DNA of 64,000 nucleotides from Streptomyces sp. S465 (GTDB lineage: Bacteria; Actinomycetota; Actinomycetes; Streptomycetales; Streptomycetaceae), in contig NZ_CP114036.1 in assembly GCF_026898115.1 (NCBI RefSeq), positions 4,272,001 through 4,336,000 on the forward strand, written 5' to 3'. The translations under genes and the position numbers were made by a program. Positions 1 through 9,259 of this stretch are shown here, one piece after another. Under the pieces are notes generated by a model. That model saw only the letters and a list, made by a program, of their open reading frames with translations. It made no database searches and was not told the DNA's origin. Positions within the stretch are counted from its first letter, which is position 1. Every line of letters begins with the position of its first letter.

Positions 1-34
1 CTCGTCCTCCCCAGCGGATTCCGCTCGCTCCCGC

Positions 35-1288
35 ATGCCCCTGGCCGTCTATGTCCTCGGGCTGTCCGTCTTCGCTCTCGGTACCTCCGAGTTCATGCTG
101 TCCGGGCTGCTGCAACCCGTCGCCCGGGACATGGGGGTGTCGATCCCCACGGCCGGGCTGCTGATCTCGGCCTTCGCCATCGGCATGGTGGTCGGGGCGC
201 CGGTGCTGGCGGCGGCCACCTTGCGGCTGCCGAGGCGCACGACGTTGATCGCCCTGCTCGCCGTCTTCGGGCTGGGGCAGATCGCCGGGGCGCTGGCCCC
301 GTCGTACGGGGTGCTGTTCGCCTCCCGGGTGGTGAGCGCGCTCGCGTGCGCCGGGTTCTGGGCCGTCGGCGCCGCGGTGGCCGTATCGCTGGTGCCGGTC
401 GGCGCGCGGGCGAAGGCGATGGCGGTGATGGTCGGCGGCCTGAGCATCGCGAACATCGCCGGGGTGCCGGCCGGGGCGTTCCTCGGGCAGCACGCCGGGT
501 GGCGGGCCGCCTTCTGGGCGGTGGCCGGGCTGTCGGCGCTCGGACTGGTCGGGGTCGTCGCGCTCGTACCGCGTACCGAGGTGCCGACCGGGGACGACCA
601 GCCGCGGCTCCGCGCCGAGCTGCGCATCTACCGCGATCCGCAGGTCTGGCTGGCGCTGGCCGCCACCGCGCTGAGCGGTGGCGCGGTCTTCTGCCTCTTC
701 TCCTACCTCGGACCGCTGCTGACGGATGTGTCGGGACTGGACGAGGGCTGGGTCCCGACCGTCCTCGCGCTGTTCGGGGTCGGCGCGCTGCTGGGTACGG
801 TGATCGGCGGACGGATCGCGGACGCGCATCTGTTCGGCACGATGTTCGGCGGCATCGTCGCCTCGACGGTCGTGCTGAGCGCGCTGGCGCTGACCGCGCA
901 CAGCCCGGTCGCGGCCGTCGCCCTGGCGCTGATGCTCGGCTTCACCGCCTTCTTCACCGCGCCCGCGCTCAACGCCCGGATGTTCAACCTCGCGAACGCC
1001 GCGCCCACGCTCGCGGGTGCGACGAACACCTCCGCCTTCAACATCGGCAACACGGTCGGCCCGTGGCTCGGCGGACTGGTCATCGACGCGGGCTGGGGCT
1101 ACCCGGCGGTCGCCTGGACGGGCGCCGCGCTCGCCGGTACGGGCGTGGTGGCGACGGCGGTCGCCGCACGGGTGCACCGGGCAACCGGCTCCTCGCGCAT
1201 CATCGCCACCTCGGCCGACTCGCTGGAGGAGGCTGCGCACGGCTCCGCCCACCACGCCGCCCACGACTCCGCCCGCGTCTCGCGCTGA
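35..1288 (+). CDS. MFS transporter, Cmx/chloramphenicol-efflux-like
   Basis: A 417-residue inner-membrane protein of alternating hydrophobic helices, fitting the 12-helix major facilitator fold and acting as a proton-coupled drug or metabolite exporter. The start MPLAVYVLGLSVFALGTSEF is typical of the Cmx/CmrA and AraJ-like branch (first helix with GTSEF). The frame is open to the window edge but no better start is seen. The last 30 residues are a His/Ala/Ser-rich tail without membrane character. No neighbouring regulator is visible. The substrate cannot be read from sequence; chloramphenicol export is only a family association. Confidence 0.85.
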   Translation: MPLAVYVLGLSVFALGTSEFMLSGLLQPVARDMGVSIPTAGLLISAFAIGMVVGAPVLAAATLRLPRRTTLIALLAVFGLGQIAGALAPSYGVLFASRVVSALACAGFWAVGAAVAVSLVPVGARAKAMAVMVGGLSIANIAGVPAGAFLGQHAGWRAAFWAVAGLSALGLVGVVALVPRTEVPTGDDQPRLRAELRIYRDPQVWLALAATALSGGAVFCLFSYLGPLLTDVSGLDEGWVPTVLALFGVGALLGTVIGGRIADAHLFGTMFGGIVASTVVLSALALTAHSPVAAVALALMLGFTAFFTAPALNARMFNLANAAPTLAGATNTSAFNIGNTVGPWLGGLVIDAGWGYPAVAWTGAALAGTGVVATAVAARVHRATGSSRIIATSADSLEEAAHGSAHHAAHDSARVSR

Positions 1289-1480
1289 GGCCGGGAAGCG
1301 CCCCGCCCCGGTCCCTCCGCGCCGATCCCGGCGGCAGGTTCCGCCCGCGCGGCCGGGCGACGGGCACCCCGGAAGTCACGGGTGCCCGACGGCGCGGCGC
1401 CCCGCGCTGCCGCGCTGCCCCGCCCCACGGCCCAACGGGCGCGCACGCGGGGCGCGTCGGCGCCATCGGGCGGTGCGGTC

Positions 1481-1514
1481 GCCGCACGGCCTGTCCCCGG
1501 ACAGGCCGTGCGGC
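1481..1514. terminator. Perfect 16-bp hairpin, convergent terminator
   Basis: Arms 1481-1496 and 1499-1514 are exact inverted repeats with a 2-nt loop. It lies in the 334-nt gap between the convergent MFS gene and the DUF4031 pair. No U-tract follows, as is common in Streptomyces. Nothing else gene-like is seen in 1289-1622 apart from the next hairpin. Confidence 0.7.
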
Positions 1515-1549
1515 GTGGGTCCCGGGACACGCCGTGCGGTGTGAGATTC

Positions 1550-1597
1550 CCTCGGGCCGGCCGCTCCGGTCGGCCGGCCGGAGCGGCGGGCCCGAGG
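1550..1597. terminator. Second long hairpin in the same gap
   Basis: Arms 1550-1569 and 1578-1597 pair over 20 bp with one mismatch and an 8-nt loop. It is 25 nt before the stop of the DUF4031 gene on the minus strand, so it can serve that transcript while 1481-1514 serves the plus strand. Confidence 0.65.
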
Positions 1598-1622
1598 AGC
1601 GGGCCGCAGGGCCGACCCCTGG

Positions 1623-1895
1623 TCAGTCCGCGTTCGCGGCGCGCTTGGGGCGGCGGAGGCCCGCGGCCTTCAGACGGCGGAGGAGTTCCTTGCTGCCGAC
1701 CTCCTCCGCCCCCGCCCGTACCGCCTCCTCGTACAGCTCGCCCGGTACGTCGTAGTGGTCGCGGTCGAAACCCCGGCGCGGAGCGCCGATGCGGGCGGCG
1801 AAGGCGTGGAGTTCGGCGTAGGAGACATCGCTGACGAGGTGGGACCACATGCGGCCGTGGCCCGGCCACGAGGGCGGGTCGATCAGTACGGCCAT
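1623..1895 (-). CDS. DUF4031 domain-containing protein
   Basis: A 90-residue protein starting MAVLIDPPSWPGHGRMWSHL, which I recognise as the small DUF4031 family of actinobacteria (start with IDPP and W..HGR, middle H.FA...G, later DRDHYD and LY..A...GA). Function unknown. Its ATG at 1893-1895 overlaps the TGA of the upstream gene, so the two are translationally coupled. A longer frame exists but the conserved start and the overlap decide for this ATG. Confidence 0.8.
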   Translation of the reverse strand: MAVLIDPPSWPGHGRMWSHLVSDVSYAELHAFAARIGAPRRGFDRDHYDVPGELYEEAVRAGAEEVGSKELLRRLKAAGLRRPKRAANAD

Positions 1896-2260
1896 CAGAG
1901 GGTGGTGCCCAACGACCCCACGGGCGCCACCGCGACCGCCGTCTTGCCGCAGACCCAGTGCGGGTCGGGGCCCAACTCGGGCTCCACGTCCAGGGCGTGG
2001 AGGTCGCCGCCCCGGGTGCAGACGGGACACAGCGGCCATCGGCCGTACCGCTCCAGCAGGGCGTCCTGGACGTCCTGGGCGACCAGACCGGCCACGTACG
2101 CCGCGCCCTCCGGCCACTGCTCGACCCACCACCGCCGGTGCGCGATCGCGTCCTCGACCAGCGAGACGATATCGGCCCGTGCGACCTCTCCCGCCGCGAG
2201 GTCGGCCAGGACGAGGGCGCGGGCCGCGTGCAGTGCGTGTTCGAGCTTCATGGGTCCCAT
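1895..2260 (-). CDS. Hypothetical protein with CxxC pairs, coupled to DUF4031
   Basis: A 121-residue protein beginning MGPMKLEHAL. The N-terminal two thirds are helical (LADLAAGEVARADIVSLVED, then WWVEQWPEG). The C-terminal part has CPVC and a later WVCGK, suggesting a small metal-binding site. An AAAGG box 5 nt upstream supports the ATG at 2258-2260; an internal ATG at 2249-2251 has poorer spacing. It overlaps the DUF4031 gene by one base. No function known to me. Confidence 0.7.
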   Translation of the reverse strand: MGPMKLEHALHAARALVLADLAAGEVARADIVSLVEDAIAHRRWWVEQWPEGAAYVAGLVAQDVQDALLERYGRWPLCPVCTRGGDLHALDVEPELGPDPHWVCGKTAVAVAPVGSLGTTL

Positions 2261-2358
2261 TGTCACCTTTGCTGCGTTCCGGCGCCTGTTCGCTCCCCTG
2301 GCGCCTGCGCGCCTACCGGCCACGCAGCCTCGCCGAGGGTTGACGGGCCCCACCCCCG

Positions 2359-2413
2359 GAAATAGTTTTCACCGATGAGTAGCGAACTGAAGGAAACTTT
2401 CAAGGAAGCTTTC
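2359..2413 (+). promoter_or_regulatory. Candidate MurR operators (GAAA-TTTC dyads)
   Basis: Three short dyads of the form GAA(A/G)..TTTC lie just before murR: 2359-2370, 2393-2401 (GAAACTTTC, exact palindrome) and 2405-2413 (GAAGCTTTC), the last two 12 bp apart. RpiR/MurR regulators often bind GAAA-N-TTTC sites, so autoregulation is inferred. The AAGGAAG inside the last dyad also serves as the ribosome site. Confidence 0.45.
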
Positions 2414-3325
2414 ATGTCACCACCGAACCCCGGCGCCCCGCCCCCCGCCCCGGCGGCCCTCGCCGCGAAGGTCCGCACGTTAGCTCCCTCCATGACCCGC
2501 TCCATGCAGCGCGTCGCGGAGGCGGTGGCGGGTGATCCGGCCGGATGCGCGGCGCTCACCGTCACCGGGCTCGCCGAGCGGACCGGCACCAGCGAGGCCA
2601 CCGTCGTCCGCACCTCCCGGCTGCTCGGCTACCCCGGATACCGCGATCTGCGCCTCGCGCTCGCCGCGCTCGCCGCGCAGCAGGCGGCCGGCCGGGCCCC
2701 GGCCGTCACGGCGGACATCGCGGTCGACGATCCGATAGCCGACGTGGTCACCAAGCTGGCGCAGGAGGAGCAGCAGTGCCTGGCCGACACCGCCGCCGGT
2801 CTGGACACCAGCCAGGTCGAGGCCGCCGTCTCGGCGCTGGCCACGGCCCGCCGGATCGATGTGTACGGGGTGGGGGCGTCCAGTCTGGTCGGACAGGACC
2901 TGGTCCAGAAGCTGCTGCGCATCGGGCTGATAGCCCACGCGCACGCCGATCCGCACCTCGCGGTCACCAACGCGGTGCAGCTGCACTCCGGTGACGTCGC
3001 CATCGCGATCACCCACTCCGGGCGTACGACGGATGTCATCGAGCCGCTGCGGGTGGCGTTCGAGCACGGGGCGACCACCGTCGCGATCACCGGACGGCCG
3101 GACGGCGAGGTCGCGCAGTACGCCGACCTGGTGCTCACCACCTCGACCGCGCGCGAGAGCGAGCTGCGACCGGCGGCCATGTCCAGCCGCACCAGCCAGC
3201 TGCTAGTGGTGGACTGCCTGTTCATAGGGGTCGCCCAGCGGACGTACGAAGCGGCCGCGCCCGCCCTCTCCGCGTCGTACGAGGCCCTCGCGCACCGGCA
3301 CGACCCGCGTCCCCGGCATCGCTGA
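2414..3325 (+). CDS. murR: MurR/RpiR family transcriptional regulator
   Basis: A 303-residue regulator with an N-terminal RpiR helix-turn-helix (LTVTGLAERTGTSEATVVR, about residues 45-65) and a C-terminal SIS sugar-phosphate domain (DVYGVGASSLVGQDL; then AITHSGRTTDVIEP, about residues 145-240). It probably senses N-acetylmuramate-6-phosphate and represses itself and murQ, which starts 165 nt downstream. I chose ATG 2414 because AAGGAAG lies 5 nt upstream; an in-frame ATG at 2375 would put the operator-like repeats inside the gene. Codon 2480-2482 is TTA, a rare Streptomyces codon read by the bldA tRNA, so translation may be developmentally limited. Confidence 0.85.
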   Translation: MSPPNPGAPPPAPAALAAKVRTLAPSMTRSMQRVAEAVAGDPAGCAALTVTGLAERTGTSEATVVRTSRLLGYPGYRDLRLALAALAAQQAAGRAPAVTADIAVDDPIADVVTKLAQEEQQCLADTAAGLDTSQVEAAVSALATARRIDVYGVGASSLVGQDLVQKLLRIGLIAHAHADPHLAVTNAVQLHSGDVAIAITHSGRTTDVIEPLRVAFEHGATTVAITGRPDGEVAQYADLVLTTSTARESELRPAAMSSRTSQLLVVDCLFIGVAQRTYEAAAPALSASYEALAHRHDPRPRHR

Positions 3326-3490
3326 GCCCGACGCGCCACCAGGCCGTTCGCCACCAGACCGTTCGGTCTCACCCCCGATCCCCCGACCCCGAACCCCGAA
3401 CCTCCCGGTCACCGCATCGCCCGGTGGCTGCCCTTCCAGTCACCGTCACCCCCACCTTTACGCTGACGTACCGGAAAGAGCCGCTTCACC

Positions 3491-4441
3491 ATGACTTCCG
3501 CCGACTCCACAGCCGATCAGGACGCCGCACGGCTCCGCGACCAGCTCGACACCCTGACCACCGAGGCGTTCCGCCCCGAACTCGCCGGGATCGACCGGCT
3601 CGAAACCCTCGAGATCGCCCGGATCATGAACGCGGAGGACGCCGCCGTCCCCGCCGCCGTCGCCGGCCGGCTGCCTCAGATCGCCGCCGCCATCGACGCC
3701 ATCGCCGCGCGGATGTCCCGTGGCGGCCGTCTGATCTATACGGGCGCGGGCACCGCGGGACGGCTCGGGGTGCTCGACGCGAGTGAATGCCCACCCACCT
3801 TCAACACCCGGCCCGAGCAGGTCGTCGGCCTGATCGCGGGCGGCCCGGAGGCCGTGGTGACCTCGGTCGAGGGAGCGGAGGACAGCGCGGAGCTGGCCGC
3901 CCGGGACCTCGAGCGGCTCGGGATCGGACCCGACGACACGGTGATCGGCGTCTCGGCCTCCGGGCGCACCCCGTACGCCGTGGGCGCGGTCGAGTACGCC
4001 CGGCACCGTGGCGCGCTGACCGTCGGCCTGTCCTGCAACGCCGGCTCGGCGCTCGCCGCCGCGGCCGACCACGGCATCGAGGTCGTGGTGGGGCCGGAGC
4101 TGCTCACCGGCTCGACCCGGCTGAAGGCGGGCACGGCCCAGAAGCTCGTGCTCAACATGATCTCGACCATCACCATGATCCGGCTGGGCAAGACCTTCGG
4201 GAATCTGATGGTCGATGTGCGGGCCTCCAACGACAAGCTGCGCGCCCGCTCGCGGAGGATCGTCTTCCTGGCGACCGGCGCCTCCGACCAGCGGATCGAA
4301 AGCGCGCTGGCGGCCACGGACGGCGAGGTGAAGAACGCGATCCTCACCATCCTGGGCGGGGTGGACGCCCCGACCGCAAAGAAGCTGCTCGGCGCGGCCA
4401 ACGGCCATCTGCGCGCCGCCCTCGAGGCCGCCACGGGGTGA
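3491..4441 (+). CDS. murQ: N-acetylmuramic acid 6-phosphate etherase
   Basis: A 316-residue SIS-fold enzyme that removes the lactyl ether from MurNAc-6-phosphate to give GlcNAc-6-phosphate and D-lactate, a cytoplasmic step of cell-wall recycling. Family marks: TEAFRPEL near the start, RLIYTGAGTAGRLGVLDASE (about residues 78-97) as the sugar-phosphate loop, VEGAEDS, then GVSASGRTPY and GSTRLKAGTAQK. Length matches the family (about 300). GGAAAGAG precedes the ATG. The product is a substrate for the NagA enzyme encoded near 16 kb. It follows murR in the same direction. Confidence 0.95.
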   Translation: MTSADSTADQDAARLRDQLDTLTTEAFRPELAGIDRLETLEIARIMNAEDAAVPAAVAGRLPQIAAAIDAIAARMSRGGRLIYTGAGTAGRLGVLDASECPPTFNTRPEQVVGLIAGGPEAVVTSVEGAEDSAELAARDLERLGIGPDDTVIGVSASGRTPYAVGAVEYARHRGALTVGLSCNAGSALAAAADHGIEVVVGPELLTGSTRLKAGTAQKLVLNMISTITMIRLGKTFGNLMVDVRASNDKLRARSRRIVFLATGASDQRIESALAATDGEVKNAILTILGGVDAPTAKKLLGAANGHLRAALEAATG

Positions 4442-4464
4442 CCTCCGCACCGCCTTGGAACGCC

Positions 4465-4502
4465 GTCGGGGCGGCACCCCTGGGAGAGGGTGCCGCCCCG
4501 AC
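4465..4502. terminator. Perfect 15-bp hairpin between murQ and groEL2
   Basis: Arms 4465-4479 and 4488-4502 are exact complements with an 8-nt loop. The position between convergent murQ and groL makes it a two-way terminator. Confidence 0.8.
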
Positions 4503-4547
4503 GTATCGGACGGTTCGACCGATCGGCGTGTGAACGCGCCGAGTCGA

Positions 4548-6194
<1,647 letters not shown>

Positions 6195-6330
6195 TTAGGG
6201 GGTACCTCCCAGGCCGTTAGGCCGTGGGGGCGGATTGCTCCGGACCGCGCTGGCGCCCGCGACGGACGGCCTGTCTGCCGTGCGGTTCCTTGCCCCGCAT
6301 GGCCCGACGGGCCTCACCGACCCGGTCCTT

Positions 6331-6393
6331 CTGTCACTCTCAACGTCAGAGTGCTAACGCCAATGATTAGCACTCGGACCATGCGAGTGCAAG
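6331..6393 (-). promoter_or_regulatory. groEL2 promoter with two tandem CIRCE (HrcA) elements
   Basis: CIRCE is TTAGCACTC-N9-GAGTGCTAA. Element 1 spans 6331-6357 (left arm 6/9, right arm 9/9, spacer 9). Element 2 spans 6367-6393 (left arm 9/9, right arm 7/9, spacer 9). The gap between them is also 9 nt, so the two perfect inner arms form a further reversed palindrome. On the minus strand TTGCAC (6392-6387) and TAATCA (6369-6364) are 17 nt apart, a vegetative promoter that overlaps element 2. HrcA repression under normal temperature is inferred. Confidence 0.9.
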
Positions 6394-6575
6394 CGCCCGA
6401 AGGGCTCCATGGGGGGTGGCGGCCGGGTGACGGGTGGGCGCAAGCGCCCGAAGGGCTCCATGGGGGGTGGCGGCCGGGTGACGGGTGGGCGCAAGCGCCC
6501 GAAGGGCTCCATGGGGGGTGGCGGCCGGGTGACGGGTGGGCGCAAGCGCCCGAAGGGCTCCATGGGGGGTGGCGG
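6390..6575. repeat. 51-bp tandem repeat, about 3.65 copies
   Basis: Copies start at 6390, 6441, 6492 and 6543. The first three are identical and the fourth matches for 33 bp, then diverges. The unit is 17 codons long in every frame, so all frames read as periodic peptides. The array begins inside the right arm of CIRCE element 2 and inside the -35 box of groEL2. It lies between the groEL2 promoter and the csp terminator. No protein-coding signal supports the periodic frames. Confidence 0.95.
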
Positions 6576-6618
6576 GCGTGGGCGAGGCGCGCGGGCCGGG
6601 GGGGAGCCCCCGGGCATG

Positions 6619-6658
6619 CCGAAGGGTCCGTACCCTGGTCGAGGTACGAACCCTTCGG
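6619..6658 (-). terminator. Terminator of the cold-shock gene
   Basis: Arms 6619-6627 and 6650-6658 (CCGAAGGGT / ACCCTTCGG) pair exactly, and an inner GTACC/GGTAC extends the stem after a 2-nt bulge on each side. It is 34 nt past the stop of the cold-shock gene. Confidence 0.8.
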
Positions 6659-6691
6659 ACTTGTTCTGTTCAGCTGCGTCGCGTCGGCGCG

Positions 6692-6898
6692 TCAGCCTAC
6701 GGCCACGCGGACCATGTCGGCCTGCGGGCCCTTCTGGCCCTGCGAGATCTCGAACTCGACCCGCTGGCCTTCCTCGAGGGTGCGGTACCCGTCCATCTGG
6801 ATCGCGCTGTAGTGGACGAACACGTCCGCACCACCGTCGACCGCGATGAAGCCGTACCCCTTCTCCGCGTTGAACCACTTGACGGTGCCCTGAGCCAT
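6692..6898 (-). CDS. Cold-shock protein, CspA/ScoF family
   Basis: A 68-residue single cold-shock domain that binds single-stranded RNA and DNA and melts RNA structure. RNP1 (KGYGFI, residues 13-18) and RNP2 (VFVHYSAI, about 26-33) are intact, and the start [10 protein letters not shown] is typical. The C-terminal part follows the Streptomyces form ([17 protein letters not shown]). The gap upstream (6899-7247) is long, which fits a regulated leader. Confidence 0.95.
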   Translation of the reverse strand: MAQGTVKWFNAEKGYGFIAVDGGADVFVHYSAIQMDGYRTLEEGQRVEFEISQGQKGPQADMVRVAVG

Positions 6899-7247
6899 TC
6901 CTAACTCCCCTATTGCTGGCCCTTGCGCAGGACCGCACTCCGCGGACCCGGGTCAGACCTCACCCCCCGGATGTGGGGGGTGTGCGCCGGAACGCGTCGA
7001 CCGCCGCTGAATGTATCCGTCCCAACGCCCTCTGCAACAGGTCAATCGGACGAGAATTCTGGGCACGGCCGAACGGTTAAAAGCGAGAATTCATATGAAG
7101 TTCGGGCAAGCCGGGCGGGACATAAGGGACCAACCCGACAATTCATGCACACACTTTACGCACAAGTTGACGAGTTCTCATATGTGGCTCCGGCCCCGGG
7201 TGCACTGGGGAATCCGGGCAACTGTATCGCGTTTCCACACACGGAAT
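6899..7247 (-). other. Non-coding gap upstream of the cold-shock gene
   Basis: About 350 nt without a credible gene. Local composition is lower in GC around 7020-7200 (for example 7071-7100 and 7140-7190). A long 5' leader or a promoter region for the cold-shock gene is the simplest reading. I see no riboswitch that I can name. Confidence 0.4.
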
Positions 7248-7277
7248 CGCCCCGTCCGGTTGTCCCCGGACGGGGCG
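7248..7277 (-). terminator. Terminator of the thrC-moaD operon
   Basis: Arms 7248-7259 and 7266-7277 are exact 12-bp complements with a 6-nt loop, 30 nt past the stop of the sulfur-carrier gene. Confidence 0.85.
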
Positions 7278-7306
7278 ACGTCAAAGGTGAGGAGGGGGAC
7301 GCGGGG

Positions 7307-7585
7307 TCAGCAGCCGCCTGCGACCGCCGGGATGATCGAGACGCCGGCGCCGTCCGGGGTCGCCGTGGCCAGGCCGTCGGCGAAGCGGACGTCATCGTCG
7401 TTGACGTAGACGTTGACGAAGCGGCGGAGCTTGCCGGTGTCGTCCAGAACGCGCGCCGCGATCCCCTGGTGGTTCTTCTCCAGGTCCGCCAGGACCTCGG
7501 CGAGGGTCGCGCCCTCGGCGGTGACCTCGGCCTGACCGCCGGTGTAGGTGCGCAGGATGGTCGGGATGCGAACGTTGACGCTCAT
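7307..7585 (-). CDS. MoaD/ThiS-family sulfur carrier, CysO-like
   Basis: A 92-residue beta-grasp protein (NVRIPTILRTYTGGQAEV; NVYVNDDDVRF) that would carry sulfur as a C-terminal thiocarboxylate. The tail is ...AVAGGC: the usual terminal Gly-Gly is followed by one extra Cys, which would have to be trimmed before activation. The ATG overlaps the TGA of thrC by 4 nt (ATGA), so the two are coupled. In Mycobacterium CysO serves cysteine synthesis with CysM and the Mec+ peptidase; that role here is an inference from family resemblance. Confidence 0.85.
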   Translation of the reverse strand: MSVNVRIPTILRTYTGGQAEVTAEGATLAEVLADLEKNHQGIAARVLDDTGKLRRFVNVYVNDDDVRFADGLATATPDGAGVSIIPAVAGGC

Positions 7586-8892
7586 ACGAGGCCAGCCTCT
7601 CGGAACGAGTCAAGGGTGGGGCGGATGATGGCGGAGGGGCCCGTGGTGGGAGCCACCGCGTCGAGGGTCTTGAGGCCGTCGCCGGTGTTCAGCACGACGG
7701 TCGTCAGGGACGGGTCGAGCAGGCCGTCCTCGATCAGCTTCTTGGTCACGCCGACGGTCACGCCGCCCGCGGTCTCCGCGAAGATCCCCTCGGTGCGGGC
7801 CAGCAGCTTGATCGCGTCGACGATCTGCTCGTCGTTCACGTCCTCCACCGCGCCGCCCGTACGGCGGGCGATGTCCAGGACGTACGGGCCGTCCGCGGGG
7901 TTGCCGATGGCCAGCGACTTGGCGATGGTCCGCGGCTTCTGCGGCCGTACGACGTCATGGCCGGCCTTGAAGGCGGCGGAGACCGGGGAGCAGCCCTCGG
8001 CCTGGGCGCCGAAGATCTTGTAGGGCTTGTCCTCGACCAGCCCGAGCGCGATCAGCTCCTTCAGCCCCTTGTCGATCTTGGTGAGCTGGGAGCCGGAGGC
8101 GATCGGGATGACGATCTGGTCCGGCAGCCGCCAGCCGAGCTGCTCGCAGATCTCGTACGCCAGGGTCTTGGAGCCCTCGCCGTAGTAGGGCCGCAGATTG
8201 ACGTTGACGAAGCCCCAGCCCTCGCCCGCGGGGTCGCCGATCAGCTCGCTGCAGAAGCGGTTGACGTCGTCGTAGGTGCCCTCGATGCCGACCAGGTCAC
8301 CGCCGTAGACCGCGGCCATGACGACCTTGCCCGCCTCCAGGTCGTGCGGGATGAAGACGCAGGAGCGGAAACCCGCGCGGGCGGCCGCGGCGCCGACCGC
8401 GCCGGCCAGGTTCCCGGTGGAGGAGCAGGAGAGGGTGGTGAAGCCGAAGGTGCGGGCGGCCTGGACGGCGATGGCGACGACCCGGTCCTTGAAGGAGTGG
8501 GTGGGGTTGCCGGAGTCGTCCTTGATGTGCAGCTCACCGGTGACGCCGAGCTCACGGGCGAGGTGGTCGGCCTTGACCAGCTTGGTGAAACCGGGGTTCA
8601 GACTGGGCAGGTCCGCCACGTCCGCCGGGACGGGCAGCAGCGGGGCGTAGCGCCAGATGCTGTTCGGGCCGGCCTCGATCCGGCGGCGCAGCCCCTCCGG
8701 GTCGCCGGCCGGCAGCTCGTACGCGACCTCGAGCGGCCCGAAACAGACCTCACACGCGAAAATCGGGCCCAGATCGAACCGCTCACCGCACTCCCGGCAG
8801 GACAATGCGACGGCAGGGCCGAAAGCCTTGGAGGCGGCGGAGGTGGAGGTGGTGGAGGAAGTGGTTGAGCTTTCTACTGACTGCACAGCCAT
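7582..8892 (-). CDS. thrC: Threonine synthase
   Basis: A 436-residue PLP enzyme converting O-phosphohomoserine to threonine. The PLP lysine is in NPTHSFKDR (about residues 127-135); the phosphate-binding loop is SCSSTGNLAGA. Ahead of the catalytic fold is a zinc-ribbon-like segment with two CxxC motifs (CRECG and CEVCFG, about residues 32-52). The first 25 residues are Ser/Thr-rich, low complexity. The gene leads a two-gene operon with the sulfur carrier and ends in a 4-nt overlap. Confidence 0.95.
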   Translation of the reverse strand: MAVQSVESSTTSSTTSTSAASKAFGPAVALSCRECGERFDLGPIFACEVCFGPLEVAYELPAGDPEGLRRRIEAGPNSIWRYAPLLPVPADVADLPSLNPGFTKLVKADHLARELGVTGELHIKDDSGNPTHSFKDRVVAIAVQAARTFGFTTLSCSSTGNLAGAVGAAAARAGFRSCVFIPHDLEAGKVVMAAVYGGDLVGIEGTYDDVNRFCSELIGDPAGEGWGFVNVNLRPYYGEGSKTLAYEICEQLGWRLPDQIVIPIASGSQLTKIDKGLKELIALGLVEDKPYKIFGAQAEGCSPVSAAFKAGHDVVRPQKPRTIAKSLAIGNPADGPYVLDIARRTGGAVEDVNDEQIVDAIKLLARTEGIFAETAGGVTVGVTKKLIEDGLLDPSLTTVVLNTGDGLKTLDAVAPTTGPSAIIRPTLDSFREAGLV

Positions 8893-9259
8893 GGATGGCG
8901 AGGCCCTTTCTCCTCATCTTCCTCGGGACGCGTTTCGCCACGAGCCGGAATTGGCACCTTCCCTAGCTGGGAGCCTCACTGCGGAAGCTCGGAGCCTCGC
9001 TGCGGAGCGCGAGACCAGCTGGAGGGTTGCCGGGGCTTCAACGGGCCGTTCCCTCTGCCCCTCTGGATGAGCGGTATGGCACCGGGCGGGCCCGGAGCGT
9101 TTGTCAGCACGGCCGTGCCGGTCGGCCATCTTCGGTAAACACCGAGGTCGACCCCGACATACGACGGTCATGCGCGTTGTTCAAGACTGTAACCGAAGGC
9201 CCGGATGGTTGAGGTAGCCGTCCGAAGCGCGAGATGGATCACAGCAGGGAGAGACACAG
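8893..9259. promoter_or_regulatory. Divergent gap between thrC and gpgS
   Basis: This 367-nt gap holds no credible gene. It contains a direct repeat, GGAGCCTC(A/G)CTGCGGA, at about 8970 and 8991, 21 bp apart, on the thrC side. Promoters for both genes must lie here, but I cannot assign boxes with confidence. Confidence 0.4.

Noticed and set aside
6390-6575. 51-bp array as a CRISPR or as a periodic protein (MGGGGRVTGG units)
   Set aside because: No spacers between copies and no ribosome site or homology; periodic frames follow from a unit divisible by three.
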